A stretch of 64,000 nt of DNA from Ramlibacter sp. (GTDB lineage Bacteria > Pseudomonadota > Gammaproteobacteria > Burkholderiales > Burkholderiaceae_C): the NCBI GenBank assembly GCA_019635415.1, contig JAHBZN010000001.1, positions 1,054,001-1,118,000 of the forward strand, in the 5' to 3' direction. The notes under the pieces were generated by a model. The model was not told the origin of the DNA. It searched no databases and worked only from the letters and a program-made list of their open reading frames with translations. Below, one piece after another: positions 8,575 through 17,162 of the stretch (position 1 is its first letter; each line of letters starts with the position of its first letter). A program made the translations under genes and the position numbers.

Positions 8575-8669
8575 GAGGGTCTCGCTGATAATGAATTTTT
8601 GAGTGCGGCCGGGGCCGTCGGGCCAGCCGCCGTGTCACTGCATTTTATGCGGCAAGGCCGCACAATCGA

Positions 8670-8677
8670 ACGATCGT
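8670..8677. promoter_or_regulatory. Small palindrome in the ETF-QO / SDR divergent promoter region
   Basis: The 132-bp divergent spacer contains the perfect palindrome ACGATCGT, extended by an outer G-C pair. TetR-type regulators of acyl-CoA metabolism often use such palindromes. This is only a candidate; the core is short. Confidence 0.25.
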
Positions 8678-8706
8678 ACTAATTGGTTTAGACAGGAGAC
8701 TCTGAC

Positions 8707-9489
8707 GTGGCGTACAGCATGGATCTCTCGGGCCGCGTGGCCTTCATTACCGGGGCCTCGAGCGGCCTCGGCGCACAGTTCGCGCTCACCCTTTCGCGTG
8801 CAGGTGCCGCTGTGGTCCTGGCCAGCCGTCGTGTGGAAAAACTCAAGGACCTGCGGGCCCGGATCGAGGCCGAAGGCGGTGACGCGCATGTGACAGAGCT
8901 GGACGTGACGGACCGCAACAGCATCAAGTCGGCGGTCGCGCATGCCGAGACGGAGGTCGGTTCGATCGACATCCTCGTGAACAACTCGGGCGTGAGCACC
9001 ACCCAGCGCATCCAGGACGTGGAGGAGGATGACTACGACTTCATCTTCGATACCAACGTCAAGGGCGCTTTCTTCGTGGCGCAGGAAGTCGGCAAGCGCA
9101 TGCTGGCACGTGCGCGAGGCGCCGCGCCGGGTACCTACACGGGCGGGCGGATCATCAACATCGCCAGCATGGCCGGACTCAAGGTGCTGCCTCAGATCGG
9201 CGTGTATTGCATGAGCAAGGCCGCCGTGGTGCAGATGACCAAGGCCCTGGCGCTCGAGTGGGGCCGCTTCGGCATCAACGTCAATGCCATTTGCCCGGGT
9301 TACATCGACACCGAGATCAATCACCACCACTGGCAGACCGAGCAGGGCCAGAAGTTGATGCAGATGCTGCCGCGCAAGCGCGTGGGGCATCCGCAGGATC
9401 TTGACGCGCTGGTCGTGATGCTGGCCAGCGGGCAAAGCCACTTCATCAACGGCGCGGTGATCGCGGCTGACGACGGCTTTGGCGTCTGA
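8707..9489 (+). CDS. Short-chain dehydrogenase/reductase (SDR)
   Basis: NAD(P)-dependent oxidoreductase, 260 residues. It shows the cofactor motif TGASSGLG, the NNSG motif (LVNNSGVS), the active-site YCMSK tyrosine/lysine pair with an upstream IASMAG serine, and ICPGYIDTEIN after it. The start is GTG at 8707, with AGGAGA 7 nt upstream. An ATG at 8719 is possible and would lose only MAYS. The substrate is not readable. It sits divergent from ETF-QO and 37 nt upstream of a thioesterase, which suggests an acyl-chain pathway. Confidence 0.88.
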   Translation: MAYSMDLSGRVAFITGASSGLGAQFALTLSRAGAAVVLASRRVEKLKDLRARIEAEGGDAHVTELDVTDRNSIKSAVAHAETEVGSIDILVNNSGVSTTQRIQDVEEDDYDFIFDTNVKGAFFVAQEVGKRMLARARGAAPGTYTGGRIINIASMAGLKVLPQIGVYCMSKAAVVQMTKALALEWGRFGINVNAICPGYIDTEINHHHWQTEQGQKLMQMLPRKRVGHPQDLDALVVMLASGQSHFINGAVIAADDGFGV

Positions 9490-9526
9490 GTGCCCGCAGC
9501 ACTCCCGTATTAGTCAGGGCGCGCCG

Positions 9527-9946
9527 ATGAAGATTGAAATTCCCGAGCAGAAGAAGCTCGTCTATGAGATGGTCATCCCCATCCGGTGGGGCGACATGGA
9601 CGCCATGAACCATGTCAACAACGCCAGCTATTTCCGCTACCTGGAGACCATCCGCATCGAGTGGATGCGCAGCATTGGCTGCCAGCCCGATCCCCGGGGT
9701 GAGGGGCCGGTGATCGTCAATGCGTTCTGCAACTTCTATCGCCAGCTCGAGTACCCCGGCGACGTGCTCATGAAGATGTATGCCAGCGACCCGGCTCGCA
9801 GCACCTTCGAAACCTGGGGCACCATGGAGCGAACAGACAGCCCCGGAGTGATCCACGCCGCGGGCGGCGCCACCACCATCTGGGTGAATTTTCCGGCGCA
9901 GAAATCGGCGCCGCTGCCCGACTGGCTGCGCGCGCACCTGGCCTGA
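9527..9946 (+). CDS. Acyl-CoA thioesterase, 4-hydroxybenzoyl-CoA thioesterase (hot-dog) family
   Basis: 139-residue hot-dog thioesterase. The active-site segment RWGDMDAMNHVNNASYFRY matches the YbgC/4HBT signature with the D-x-M-x-H-V-N-N pattern. The start at 9527 matches the normal family N-terminus; the longer in-frame ATG at 9479 overlaps the upstream SDR gene. Likely co-transcribed with the SDR gene. It converges on a transglutaminase-like gene only 16 nt away. Confidence 0.85.
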   Translation: MKIEIPEQKKLVYEMVIPIRWGDMDAMNHVNNASYFRYLETIRIEWMRSIGCQPDPRGEGPVIVNAFCNFYRQLEYPGDVLMKMYASDPARSTFETWGTMERTDSPGVIHAAGGATTIWVNFPAQKSAPLPDWLRAHLA

Positions 9947-9962
9947 CGCGCCGGCGAGTGCC

Positions 9963-10835
9963 TCAGGTGGCTTTGCGGCGCTGCCCGGCAGCCGGGCTCG
10001 GGGTCTTGGCGCGGGTCACGCCCGGCTTGCCCGGGTTGTCGCGCAACTGGTTCACCTTGCGGTTGACCATCCGGGCGCCCACCAGCCATTTCATGCGGGT
10101 GGACCAGTTCAGGCGGCTTCGCACATATGGCACGGACGAGTAGAACTGGTACGGGTCGTCGAACGCCCCCCAGTCGTGCAGGGGCATGCTGGCCGGATCA
10201 CCCGTGGTGAATTGGCCGAAGGAGTGGCCCCGGCCGTTCCAGGTGACGGCGCCATCCACGTGCATGCCGTAGCCGAGCTTGCGGCCCTCCATGGCCAGGC
10301 GTGCCTTGGCCGCCAGTGCCAGGCGCACGTCGACGACATAGCTGTCCACGGCCTGCCAGGTGCCGTCGAGCAGGACTTCGGTGTACGCGTGCTCCAGGGG
10401 CTGGCCTCCGGTGTCGATGATGCCGTAGAGGAAGTCGGGCTTGATCGTGACGAAACGCATGCGCGAAGGAATCTTCAGGGACCGCAGCAAGGCGATCATC
10501 AGCGTGCTCTTGGAGTGGCAGTCCCCCTTTCCGTGCCGCAGGACGGCCATGGCCGAGGTGCTGGTGCTGTCGGCGATGCAACCGAAGGGGAGGGACCGGA
10601 TGTAGGCGAAACAGGCCAGCGCCTTGTCCCGCGGACTGCTCTTGAGCTGGGTCAACCGGGTGGCCAGCAGCCGGATCTTGGGCAGGTCCAGTTGCAGCAG
10701 CGGCGTGTCGGCGAGCCATCGGCGCGGGTCGTCGTCCTCCAGTGTGCCGAGGTAGCTGGTTCCGAGACCGGACGAATTGAATCCGCTGTCAGTCCGGGAC
10801 GGCCTGGACTGAAGGGCTGAGAAATCCAACGACAT
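9963..10835 (-). CDS. Transglutaminase-like cysteine protease-fold protein
   Basis: 290 residues with a transglutaminase-like core. The Cys of GKGDCHSKS (about residue 105), the His of PLEHAYTE (about 148) and the Asp of QAVDSYVVD (about 163) form the expected triad. There is no signal peptide, so it is probably cytoplasmic. A close paralogue without the triad lies at 14048-14791. The C-terminus is basic and Pro/Ala-rich. Substrate unknown. The upstream 140 bp is AT-rich for this genome and probably holds its promoter. Confidence 0.75.
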   Translation of the reverse strand: MSLDFSALQSRPSRTDSGFNSSGLGTSYLGTLEDDDPRRWLADTPLLQLDLPKIRLLATRLTQLKSSPRDKALACFAYIRSLPFGCIADSTSTSAMAVLRHGKGDCHSKSTLMIALLRSLKIPSRMRFVTIKPDFLYGIIDTGGQPLEHAYTEVLLDGTWQAVDSYVVDVRLALAAKARLAMEGRKLGYGMHVDGAVTWNGRGHSFGQFTTGDPASMPLHDWGAFDDPYQFYSSVPYVRSRLNWSTRMKWLVGARMVNRKVNQLRDNPGKPGVTRAKTPSPAAGQRRKAT

Positions 10836-10975
10836 GTGTTCCCTCTTGTGGAGACGCGCAAAGGGGATGCTACGCAGGAATCAGGCCTGCGGATTCACCA
10901 TCGACGGGAAATTGGGGGTAACTTTACATACCCGCCGCCAGGGCTAATTAATAAGTATAAACATGATTGGCGGCG

Positions 10976-11563
10976 TCACTTCTGCTTGGGCACCCGGCCC
11001 ATCAGGTAGAACTCGGGATTGGGCAGCATGCCGGAGAAGCTGGCCATGCGATTGGACAGGCCGAAGAATGCGGTGATGGCGCCGATGTCCCAGGCATCCT
11101 CGTCGCTGAAGCCGTGGGCGTGCAGCGCGGCGAAATCGGCATCGTCGATCTCGTCGGACTTCTGGCAGACCTTCATCGCAAACTCCAGCATGGCCCGCTG
11201 GCGCGGCGTGATGTCGGCCTTGCGCCAGTTCACCGCCACCTGGTCGGCGACCAGGGGCTTTTTCTCGTAGATGCGCAGGATGGCGCCGTGCGCGACCACG
11301 CAATACAGGCAGTTGTTGGCGGCGCTGGTGGTGGTGACGATCATCTCTCGGTCGCCCTTGGTCAACCCGCTCTCGCGGCCCACAGTCTCGGGCGTCATGA
11401 GCGCATCGTGGTAGGCAAAGAACGCTCGCCACTCGGCTGGCCGGCGCGCCAGCGCCAGGAAGACGTTGGGCACGAAGCCCGCCTTCTCCTGCACTTCAAG
11501 TACCTTGGCCCGGATGTCCTCGGGGAGGTCCTTGATCTCGGGGGCGGGGTAGCGGTTGGCCAT
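10976..11563 (-). CDS. Peroxidase-related protein, AhpD / carboxymuconolactone decarboxylase fold
   Basis: 195 residues. The AhpD-type active site is visible as NNCLYCVVAHGAI (C-x-x-C followed by H), within a helical CMD-fold protein. Proteins of this subfamily are thought to be peroxidase-like disulfide reductases. The start at 11563 is preceded by CAGGAGACACGCC; the longer ATG at 11608 has no such site. It is divergent from another CMD-fold gene, with 85 nt between the starts. Confidence 0.82.
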   Translation of the reverse strand: MANRYPAPEIKDLPEDIRAKVLEVQEKAGFVPNVFLALARRPAEWRAFFAYHDALMTPETVGRESGLTKGDREMIVTTTSAANNCLYCVVAHGAILRIYEKKPLVADQVAVNWRKADITPRQRAMLEFAMKVCQKSDEIDDADFAALHAHGFSDEDAWDIGAITAFFGLSNRMASFSGMLPNPEFYLMGRVPKQK

Positions 11564-11648
11564 GGCGTGTCTCCTGTCTGTGATGTGGCGCGGCCATGAT
11601 AGCGGCACGCGGCTATGCTCGGACCTTTACCTCCGAGGACTTCCGCCA

Positions 11649-12029
11649 ATGGAACTACCGCAAGACCCCGAGTTGCAAAAAGGCCTGGCCACGCGTCGCG
11701 CGGTGCTGGGCAACGAGTATGTTCAGGCCGCGCTCGACCGCGCCACGGATTTCACCGCGCCGTTGCAGGCGCTGGTCACCCGCCATGCCTGGGGCAACAC
11801 CTGGCAGCGTGACGGCATCGACCTGAAGACCCGCAGCATCGTCACGGTGTCGATGCTGGTGGCGCTGGGCCGGATGCACGAACTCAAGATTCACGTGCGC
11901 GGTGCCTTGAACAACGGCGTGACGCCGGCCGAACTGCAGGAGATCTTCCTGCACGCCAGCGTGTACTGCGGCTTTCCGGCCGCGGTGGACGCGTTCCGCA
12001 CGGCGTCGGAAGTGATTGACGCCGGCTAG
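11649..12029 (+). CDS. 4-carboxymuconolactone decarboxylase family protein (PcaC-like)
   Basis: 126 residues, the size of PcaC, which decarboxylates 4-carboxymuconolactone in the protocatechuate branch of the beta-ketoadipate pathway. Family segments seen: AWGNTWQRDGIDLKTRSIVTVSML, MHELKIHVRGALNNGVTP, and the C-terminal ASVYCGFPAAVDAF. Whether this is true PcaC is uncertain because no other pca genes are adjacent. However, scoAB, 0.6 kb away, acts on 3-oxoacids, as the end of that pathway does. Its stop shares CTAG with the convergent regulator gene. Confidence 0.78.
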   Translation: MELPQDPELQKGLATRRAVLGNEYVQAALDRATDFTAPLQALVTRHAWGNTWQRDGIDLKTRSIVTVSMLVALGRMHELKIHVRGALNNGVTPAELQEIFLHASVYCGFPAAVDAFRTASEVIDAG

Positions 12030-12571
12030 CCACCGGCCATCAGCTTGTGAACGAGGTCGGCCGTGGTGCTGGCCTTGTACTTGCGCATCAGCCGGGCACG
12101 GTAGATTTCGACCGTGCGGTGGCTGATTGCCAGCGCCTTGCCGATTTCCTTGCTGGTCATGCCCTCCAGCAGGCGCGCGGCCACTTCGCGCTCGCGCGCG
12201 GTCAGTTCGGCGCGCACCGGACGCTGTGAGCTCAGGTCTTCAAACGCCCAGATGCCGGCCTCGTGCGGGGCCGCTCGGTTCAGGGCACGGCCCGTCACGT
12301 GGCACCAGAACACCTCGCCGCTGGCCCGCTTCATGATCCGGTCATCAGCGTAGTGCCCCTTGGCGTTGAGGATCGGCGCCATGCGCGCGCCCAACCGCTC
12401 GTACTCGTCGGCGCTGGGATAAAGCACCTGGAAGGATTCGCCGATCAGCAGCTCGCGCGAGGCGCCGAACATCTCACACAGATGCTGGTTGCAGTCCACA
12501 ATGGCGCGGTTGCGCGACAGCACCAGACCCACCGGGGCGAGGTTGAAGGCGAGGCTGTAGTCAACGTCCAT
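12026..12571 (-). CDS. PAS-domain LuxR-family transcriptional regulator
   Basis: 181 residues: an N-terminal PAS sensor domain (residues 5-120; APVGLVLSRNRAIVDCNQHLCEMFG) joined directly to a C-terminal LuxR helix-turn-helix (ELTAREREVAARLLEGMTSKEIGKALAISHRTVEIYRARLMRKY). There is no receiver domain, so it is a one-component regulator sensing a small molecule or redox state. It is divergent from scoAB, with an inverted repeat in the 77-bp spacer, and probably regulates scoAB and itself. Confidence 0.88.
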   Translation of the reverse strand: MDVDYSLAFNLAPVGLVLSRNRAIVDCNQHLCEMFGASRELLIGESFQVLYPSADEYERLGARMAPILNAKGHYADDRIMKRASGEVFWCHVTGRALNRAAPHEAGIWAFEDLSSQRPVRAELTAREREVAARLLEGMTSKEIGKALAISHRTVEIYRARLMRKYKASTTADLVHKLMAGG

Positions 12572-12591
12572 GGTGATTTCCTTTACGGGGA

Positions 12592-12613
12592 ACTACGTAA
12601 CTCTTTAAGTAGT
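12592..12613. promoter_or_regulatory. Inverted repeat in the regulator/scoA divergent spacer
   Basis: ACTAC (12592-12596) and GTAGT (12609-12613) form an inverted repeat. The left arm overlaps TACGTA, a core seen in sites of FixJ/NarL-type HTH proteins. It lies between the PAS-LuxR gene and scoA and is the most likely operator for that regulator. Confidence 0.4.
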
Positions 12614-12648
12614 ATCGTAGCGGACTGACCTTCCAGCAGGAGACCTTC

Positions 12649-13356
12649 GTGAACAAAATCTATCCTTCCGCCGCCGAGGCGCTCAAGGGCATTGTCAAGG
12701 ACGGCCAGCTCATGGCGGTCGGCGGCTTCGGCCTGTGCGGCATTCCCGAGGCGCTGATCGACGCTCTGCGTGACTCGGCCGTCAAGAACCTCACCGTGAT
12801 TTCCAACAACGCGGGCGTCGATGGCTTCGGCCTCGGCAAGCTGCTGGAAACGCGCCAGATCAAGCGCATGATCTCGAGCTACGTGGGTGAAAACAAGGAG
12901 TTCGAGCGGCAGTATTTGGCCGGCGAACTCGAGCTTGAATTCACCCCGCAGGGCACGCTGGCCGAAAAGCTGCGCGCCGGAGGCGCCGGTATCCCCGCCT
13001 TCTTCACCAAGACCGGCGTGGGCACCGTGGTGGCCGAGGGCAAGGAACTGCGCGAATTTGATGGCGAGACCTATGTGATGGAGCGCTCGCTGGTGCCTGA
13101 GGTGTCCCTGGTGAAGGCGCAGCGCGCGGACAAGTCTGGCAACCTGCAATTCAACCTGACTGCCCGCAATTTCAATCCGGCCGCCGCCATGGCTGGCAAG
13201 ATCTGCGTGGTCGAGGTGGAGGAAATCGTCGAGACCGGAGACATGGTGCCCGACCAGATCCATCTGCCGGGCATCTACGTTCACCGCATCGTGCTGAACG
13301 CCCATCCCGAAAAGCGCATCGAGAAGCGCACGATCACCGAAAAAGCAGGAGCGTAA
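12649..13356 (+). CDS. scoA: 3-oxoacid CoA-transferase subunit A
   Basis: Subunit A of a succinyl-CoA:3-ketoacid CoA-transferase, which moves CoA from succinyl-CoA to acetoacetate or a related 3-oxoacid. 235 residues with family sequence: the glycine-rich loop AVGGFGLCGIPEALIDAL, NNAGVDGFGLGKLL, YVGENKEFERQYLAGELELEFTPQGTLAEK, and PAFFTKTGVGT. The start is GTG at 12649, with AGGAGA upstream. Subunit B follows after 3 nt. The divergent PAS-LuxR gene is the likely regulator. Confidence 0.94.
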   Translation: MNKIYPSAAEALKGIVKDGQLMAVGGFGLCGIPEALIDALRDSAVKNLTVISNNAGVDGFGLGKLLETRQIKRMISSYVGENKEFERQYLAGELELEFTPQGTLAEKLRAGGAGIPAFFTKTGVGTVVAEGKELREFDGETYVMERSLVPEVSLVKAQRADKSGNLQFNLTARNFNPAAAMAGKICVVEVEEIVETGDMVPDQIHLPGIYVHRIVLNAHPEKRIEKRTITEKAGA

Positions 13357-13359
13357 ATC

Positions 13360-13995
13360 ATGCCTTGGACCCAAGACCAGATGGCGGCGCGTGCCGCCCA
13401 GGAACTCGAAGACGGCTTCTACGTCAACCTCGGCATCGGTATCCCGACGCTGGTGGCGAACTTCACCGGCGACAAGGAGGTGTGGCTGCAATCGGAGAAC
13501 GGCATGCTGGGCATCGGCCCGTTCCCCACCGAGGACCAGGTCGATGCCGACCTGATCAACGCCGGCAAGCAGACCGTGACCACCATCAAGGGCAGCAGCA
13601 TCTTCGGCAGCCACGACAGCTTCGCCATGATCCGTGGCGGCAAGATCAACCTGTCCATCCTCGGGGCCATGCAGGTGAGTGAGAAAGGCGACCTGGCGAA
13701 CTGGATGATTCCCGGCAAGATGGTCAAGGGCATGGGCGGCGCCATGGATCTGGTGGCGGGCGTCAAGCGCGTGATCATCCTCATGGAGCATGTGGCGAGG
13801 AAGAAGGACGGCAGCGAGGACATGAAGATCCTGCCGCAATGCACCCTGCCGCTGACCGGCGTGGGCGTGGTCGATCGCATCATTACCGATCTGGCTGTGA
13901 TGGACGTGACGCCCGAAGGCCTGAAAGTGGTGGAACTTGCTCCCGACGTGACGATGGAGCAGCTTCAGGCCAAGACCGGCGTCAAGTTGCACTGA
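13360..13995 (+). CDS. scoB: 3-oxoacid CoA-transferase subunit B
   Basis: Catalytic B subunit, 211 residues. The glutamate that forms the CoA thioester is in QSENGMLG. Other family blocks are [28 protein letters not shown], and a C-terminal [21 protein letters not shown]. It follows scoA directly and is followed by a strong hairpin terminator. Confidence 0.94.
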   Translation: MPWTQDQMAARAAQELEDGFYVNLGIGIPTLVANFTGDKEVWLQSENGMLGIGPFPTEDQVDADLINAGKQTVTTIKGSSIFGSHDSFAMIRGGKINLSILGAMQVSEKGDLANWMIPGKMVKGMGGAMDLVAGVKRVIILMEHVARKKDGSEDMKILPQCTLPLTGVGVVDRIITDLAVMDVTPEGLKVVELAPDVTMEQLQAKTGVKLH

Positions 13996-14016
13996 CGCGG
14001 GCCGCGCTCTGCCACG

Positions 14017-14046
14017 AAAGCCGCCCCCCGGGGCGGCTTTGTTTTG
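14017..14046. terminator. Bidirectional intrinsic terminator between scoB and the transglutaminase-like gene
   Basis: AAAGCCGCCC pairs with GGGCGGCTTT (14017-14040), then GTTTTGG. The stem is flanked by A on the left and T on the right, so it can terminate scoAB rightwards and the convergent gene leftwards. Confidence 0.85.
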
Positions 14047-14047
14047 G

Positions 14048-14791
14048 TCAGCCGCCGGCTTCCCGGCGCAGGCGCCGGATCGAGAGGTTCATGCGGATGG
14101 ACAGCAGCCGGTTGCGCACCAGGGTGAACCACCAGCGAAAAAAGGTTCGGCGCCGCATCTGGGCCGCGAAGGCCTGCGGGTCGTCGTAGACCCCCAGGTA
14201 CTGGGCAGGGCGCTCACTGCGTGAACGGTCCGGGATGATCATAACCAGGGCCTCGTCGACCCCGTTCCAGTCGGACTGCCCATTGCGATGGATGCCAAAT
14301 CCCATGGGCCAGTTCCTCTCGGCCAGGGCTTCGCGCGCCGTGGCCAGGTAGGACGGATCGTAGAGGTAACTGTCGGTGGCCACCCAGCGATGCTGGATCC
14401 AGACCTCCACCACCGGCAGCTCCACGCGAAAGCGCGTGTTGACCAACCCCCGGAACAGCTCGGGCGGCACCCGGATCATGCGCACCCGGGCCGGCACGCC
14501 AGCCACCCTCAGCATGGCCATGAACAGCGCCGCCTTGCTGTACCAGCCCACGGCCCGGCGCTGCCGCAACGTCTTGCGTGTGCGTTTCATGCCAGCAAAA
14601 GCCGGAACGTTGAACGGGATGGCGGCCACATAGCGCGCCACGCACTGCAGCCTTTCGGGGTCGGTCCGGCTGAACTGGATCACGGTCTTGACCCGCAGGC
14701 GCAGCTTGTCATCCCCGAGATTCAGCATGGCGGTGTTACCCAGCCAGTGGATCGGGTCGGCCTCGTTGTAGGAGATCGGTGGTCGCGCCAT
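14048..14791 (-). CDS. Transglutaminase-like paralogue lacking the catalytic residues
   Basis: 247 residues, similar in outline to the protein at 9963-10835. Where that protein has GDCHSKSTLMIALLR, this one has VGWYSKAALFMAMLR, so the nucleophile Cys is replaced by Trp. The His segment (LEHAYTEV) is replaced by LPVVEVWI. The Asp block (ATDSYLYD) survives. The fold is therefore probably kept without transglutaminase or protease chemistry, a binding-only pseudoenzyme. The start at 14791 gives MARPPISYNEAD; the longer ORF upstream overlaps the next gene's leader. Confidence 0.65.
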   Translation of the reverse strand: MARPPISYNEADPIHWLGNTAMLNLGDDKLRLRVKTVIQFSRTDPERLQCVARYVAAIPFNVPAFAGMKRTRKTLRQRRAVGWYSKAALFMAMLRVAGVPARVRMIRVPPELFRGLVNTRFRVELPVVEVWIQHRWVATDSYLYDPSYLATAREALAERNWPMGFGIHRNGQSDWNGVDEALVMIIPDRSRSERPAQYLGVYDDPQAFAAQMRRRTFFRWWFTLVRNRLLSIRMNLSIRRLRREAGG

Positions 14792-14951
14792 AACACTCAG
14801 GCGTGATGGTAGCGCCGCGCCCCGCCGTTGCAGGGACATGCCCATGCCATGTTTGCATTGCGCAGGCCGTGGCGGGAATGGTGGGTCCGGAACCGGCGAG
14901 CGGACGGCCCGTCCCGGACCTAAGCTGCAGGCACTGCTCTGGAGTCCCGCC

Positions 14952-15671
14952 ATGCCCCTGAACCTTTCCGTGCCGTCGATCGGCTCCCCTGATATTCCTG
15001 AAGAGGCCCTGGCCGAGCTCGACGCAAGTGGCTATGCCGTGCTGCCCGGCCTGCTGTCCGCCGGTGACTGTGCCGCCCTGGCCGCCGGGTATGCAGAGCC
15101 TCGCCAATTCCGCAGCCGCGTGGTGATGGCCCGTCACGGCTTTGGTCGCGGCGAATACCAGTACTTCAACGACCCCTTGCCGCCGCTGGTGCAGGCGCTC
15201 AGGCACCGCCTCTATGCCGGGCTGGTGGGGCTCGCGAACACGTGGCACGAGCGCATGGGGCTGCCCGGGCGTTTCCCACCGCGGCACGAGGACTTTCTGG
15301 CGCGCTGCCACGGCGCCGGGCAAACCCGCCCGACACCCCTGCTGCTCCAATATGGCGAGGGCGACTACAACTGCCTGCATCAGGACCTGTACGGCGAACA
15401 CGTGTTCCCGGTCCAGGCGACCGTGCTTCTGTCGCGCCCGGGGCTGGACTTCACGGGCGGCGAGTTCGTGCTGACCGAGCAGCGGCCCCGTATGCAGTCG
15501 CGGGCCGAGGTGGTCTCACTCTCGCAGGGCGATGCCGTGTTGTTCGCCGTGCATCAGCGGCCGGTGCACGGAAGCCGTGGCAGCTACCGTGTGAACCTGC
15601 GGCATGGCGTGAGCCGGCTGCGATCGGGCCGCCGCCATGCGCTGGGGGTCATCCTGCACGATGCCACCTAG
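14952..15671 (+). CDS. 2-oxoglutarate/Fe(II)-dependent oxygenase (prolyl-4-hydroxylase-like)
   Basis: 239 residues. Iron ligands fit the H-x-D...H pattern: His and Asp in CLHQDLYGEHVFP, the distal His in RPVHGSRGSYRVN, with the Arg that binds 2-oxoglutarate shortly after. Proteins of this kind hydroxylate a protein or small molecule, but the substrate is unknown. The start at 14952 is preceded by GGAG; an upstream ATG at 14838 would add a low-complexity tail. Its stop shares CTAG with the convergent outer-membrane factor gene. Confidence 0.78.
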   Translation: MPLNLSVPSIGSPDIPEEALAELDASGYAVLPGLLSAGDCAALAAGYAEPRQFRSRVVMARHGFGRGEYQYFNDPLPPLVQALRHRLYAGLVGLANTWHERMGLPGRFPPRHEDFLARCHGAGQTRPTPLLLQYGEGDYNCLHQDLYGEHVFPVQATVLLSRPGLDFTGGEFVLTEQRPRMQSRAEVVSLSQGDAVLFAVHQRPVHGSRGSYRVNLRHGVSRLRSGRRHALGVILHDAT

Positions 15672-17137
15672 CCTGTGGCGAGCCGGCGTGGTGACGCCGA
15701 CGGTGCCTGCCCGCTGGTGGACGGCACGCTGTCCCAGCCGCCGCCCAGGGCACGGATCAGGTCCACCGTGGCCTGGTACTGCGCGGACTTGACCTGAAGG
15801 GCTTCGCGCCGGTTCTGCAATTCGCTGCGGCGTGCGTCCAGCAATTCGAGCTGGCTCACCATGCCGTTGCGGTAACGCGAGTCCGACAGCACCGTGGCCC
15901 GGGCCGCCGAGGCCACGGCCTGATCCTGGGCCTGGGCCTGCTCCTGCAACCAGCGCAGGGAAGCGAGCTGGTCCTCGACGTCGCGGAATGCGTTGAGTAC
16001 CTGGCCGCGGTAGGCGGCCAGCGCCTCGTCCAGTCGGGCCTGCGCGCCCTGCACGCCCGCTTCGCGGCGGCCACCATCAAACAGGGGCAGGGCCAGCAGC
16101 GCGTTCACGCTCCAGGCCCGGGCAGACCACTTGAACAGGTCGCCCAGTTCAGGGGAGGCGTAGCCGCCGGCTGCGGTGAGCGACAGATTGGGAAACCACG
16201 CCGCCCGGGCGATGCCCACACGGGCCTGGGCCGCCATCAGCGCGCTCTGCGCTGCCGACACGTCTGGCCGCCGTGCCAGCACCGTGCCCGGCACGCCGGG
16301 CGGGATGGCCGGCAAGGCCGTGGACCACTCGGCCGCCGGCAGGGCGAAGCCGGAGGCAGCCTCACCCAGCAGGACGGCCAGCGCATGCTCCAGCGTCGCC
16401 CGGCGCCGGTCAAGGGCGAGCCCCTGCGATTCGGTGGCGGCCAGCTCGGTTGTCACGCGGGCCACGTCCAGCTCCGCCACGTCACCGGCCTGGTAGCGCC
16501 GCTCGGTGAGGTGCAGGGTGTCGCGGTAGGCCTGCACGGTCTGGCGCATCAGTGCGCGTTCGCTGTCGGCTGCGCGCAGGGCGAGGTAGGTTCGCGCCAC
16601 CTCGGCCTGGACCATCAGCCGGGTGCTTTGCAGCAGCGCTTCACGGGCTTGCGCATCCAGTGCCGCGGCGTCGCTGGCGCGCGCCAGTCGCCCGAACAGG
16701 TCCACTTCATAGGACAGCGTGGCGCCCGCTTGCGTCAACGTTGCGGGCTGGCTGCCGCTTGCGGTGTTGGCGCCGGCCTGCCGTGTGGCACCCGCGCTCA
16801 GGCCGATCTGGGGCAACCGGTCGGCGTCGGTGCTGCGCAGCAGCGCGCGCGCCTGCGCCAGTTGCGCGGCCGCCTCGCCGATGCGGGTGTTCTGCAGGCT
16901 GGCGCGTTCGACCAGGCCGTCGAGCACCGGGTCGGCAAAGGCTTTCCACCAGGTGCCGCGGTCCCGGCTCTCGGCCGGTGTGGCAATGGTCCATCGCTGG
17001 GGGCTTTCCTTGAAGCGGATCGGGGTGGGCGGGGCGGTGGGCAGATCGCCCACGGGCGCGGTCACGCAGCCAGCCAGCGTCAGGGCGGCCAGCAGCGGCA
17101 GCAGCAGGCTGCGCGCGGGAAGGGTCGAAAAGGTCAT
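15668..17137 (-). CDS. RND efflux outer-membrane lipoprotein (OprM/NodT family)
   Basis: Outer-membrane channel of a tripartite efflux pump, 489 residues. The start at 17137 gives a lipoprotein signal peptide ending LTLAGC, so the Cys is lipidated. Two OEP repeats of long helices are seen, with ADRLPQIGLSAGATRQ, DLFGRLARASDAA, YLALRAADSERAL, RRPDVSAAQSALMAAQARVGIARAAWFPNL and LDARRSELQNRREAL. The in-frame upstream extension to 17266 overlaps the pump gene's end and is not used. Last gene of the efflux operon. Confidence 0.93.
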   Translation of the reverse strand: MTFSTLPARSLLLPLLAALTLAGCVTAPVGDLPTAPPTPIRFKESPQRWTIATPAESRDRGTWWKAFADPVLDGLVERASLQNTRIGEAAAQLAQARALLRSTDADRLPQIGLSAGATRQAGANTASGSQPATLTQAGATLSYEVDLFGRLARASDAAALDAQAREALLQSTRLMVQAEVARTYLALRAADSERALMRQTVQAYRDTLHLTERRYQAGDVAELDVARVTTELAATESQGLALDRRRATLEHALAVLLGEAASGFALPAAEWSTALPAIPPGVPGTVLARRPDVSAAQSALMAAQARVGIARAAWFPNLSLTAAGGYASPELGDLFKWSARAWSVNALLALPLFDGGRREAGVQGAQARLDEALAAYRGQVLNAFRDVEDQLASLRWLQEQAQAQDQAVASAARATVLSDSRYRNGMVSQLELLDARRSELQNRREALQVKSAQYQATVDLIRALGGGWDSVPSTSGQAPSASPRRLATG

Positions 17138-17162
17138 CTTTGGATCTCCTTGATGAACGGGA

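Noticed and set aside
11596..11617. ATAGC...GCTAT inverted repeat before the PcaC-like gene
   Set aside because: The arms face the opposite way to the element hairpin, with an 8-nt spacer and no core; unrelated to the 58-nt family.
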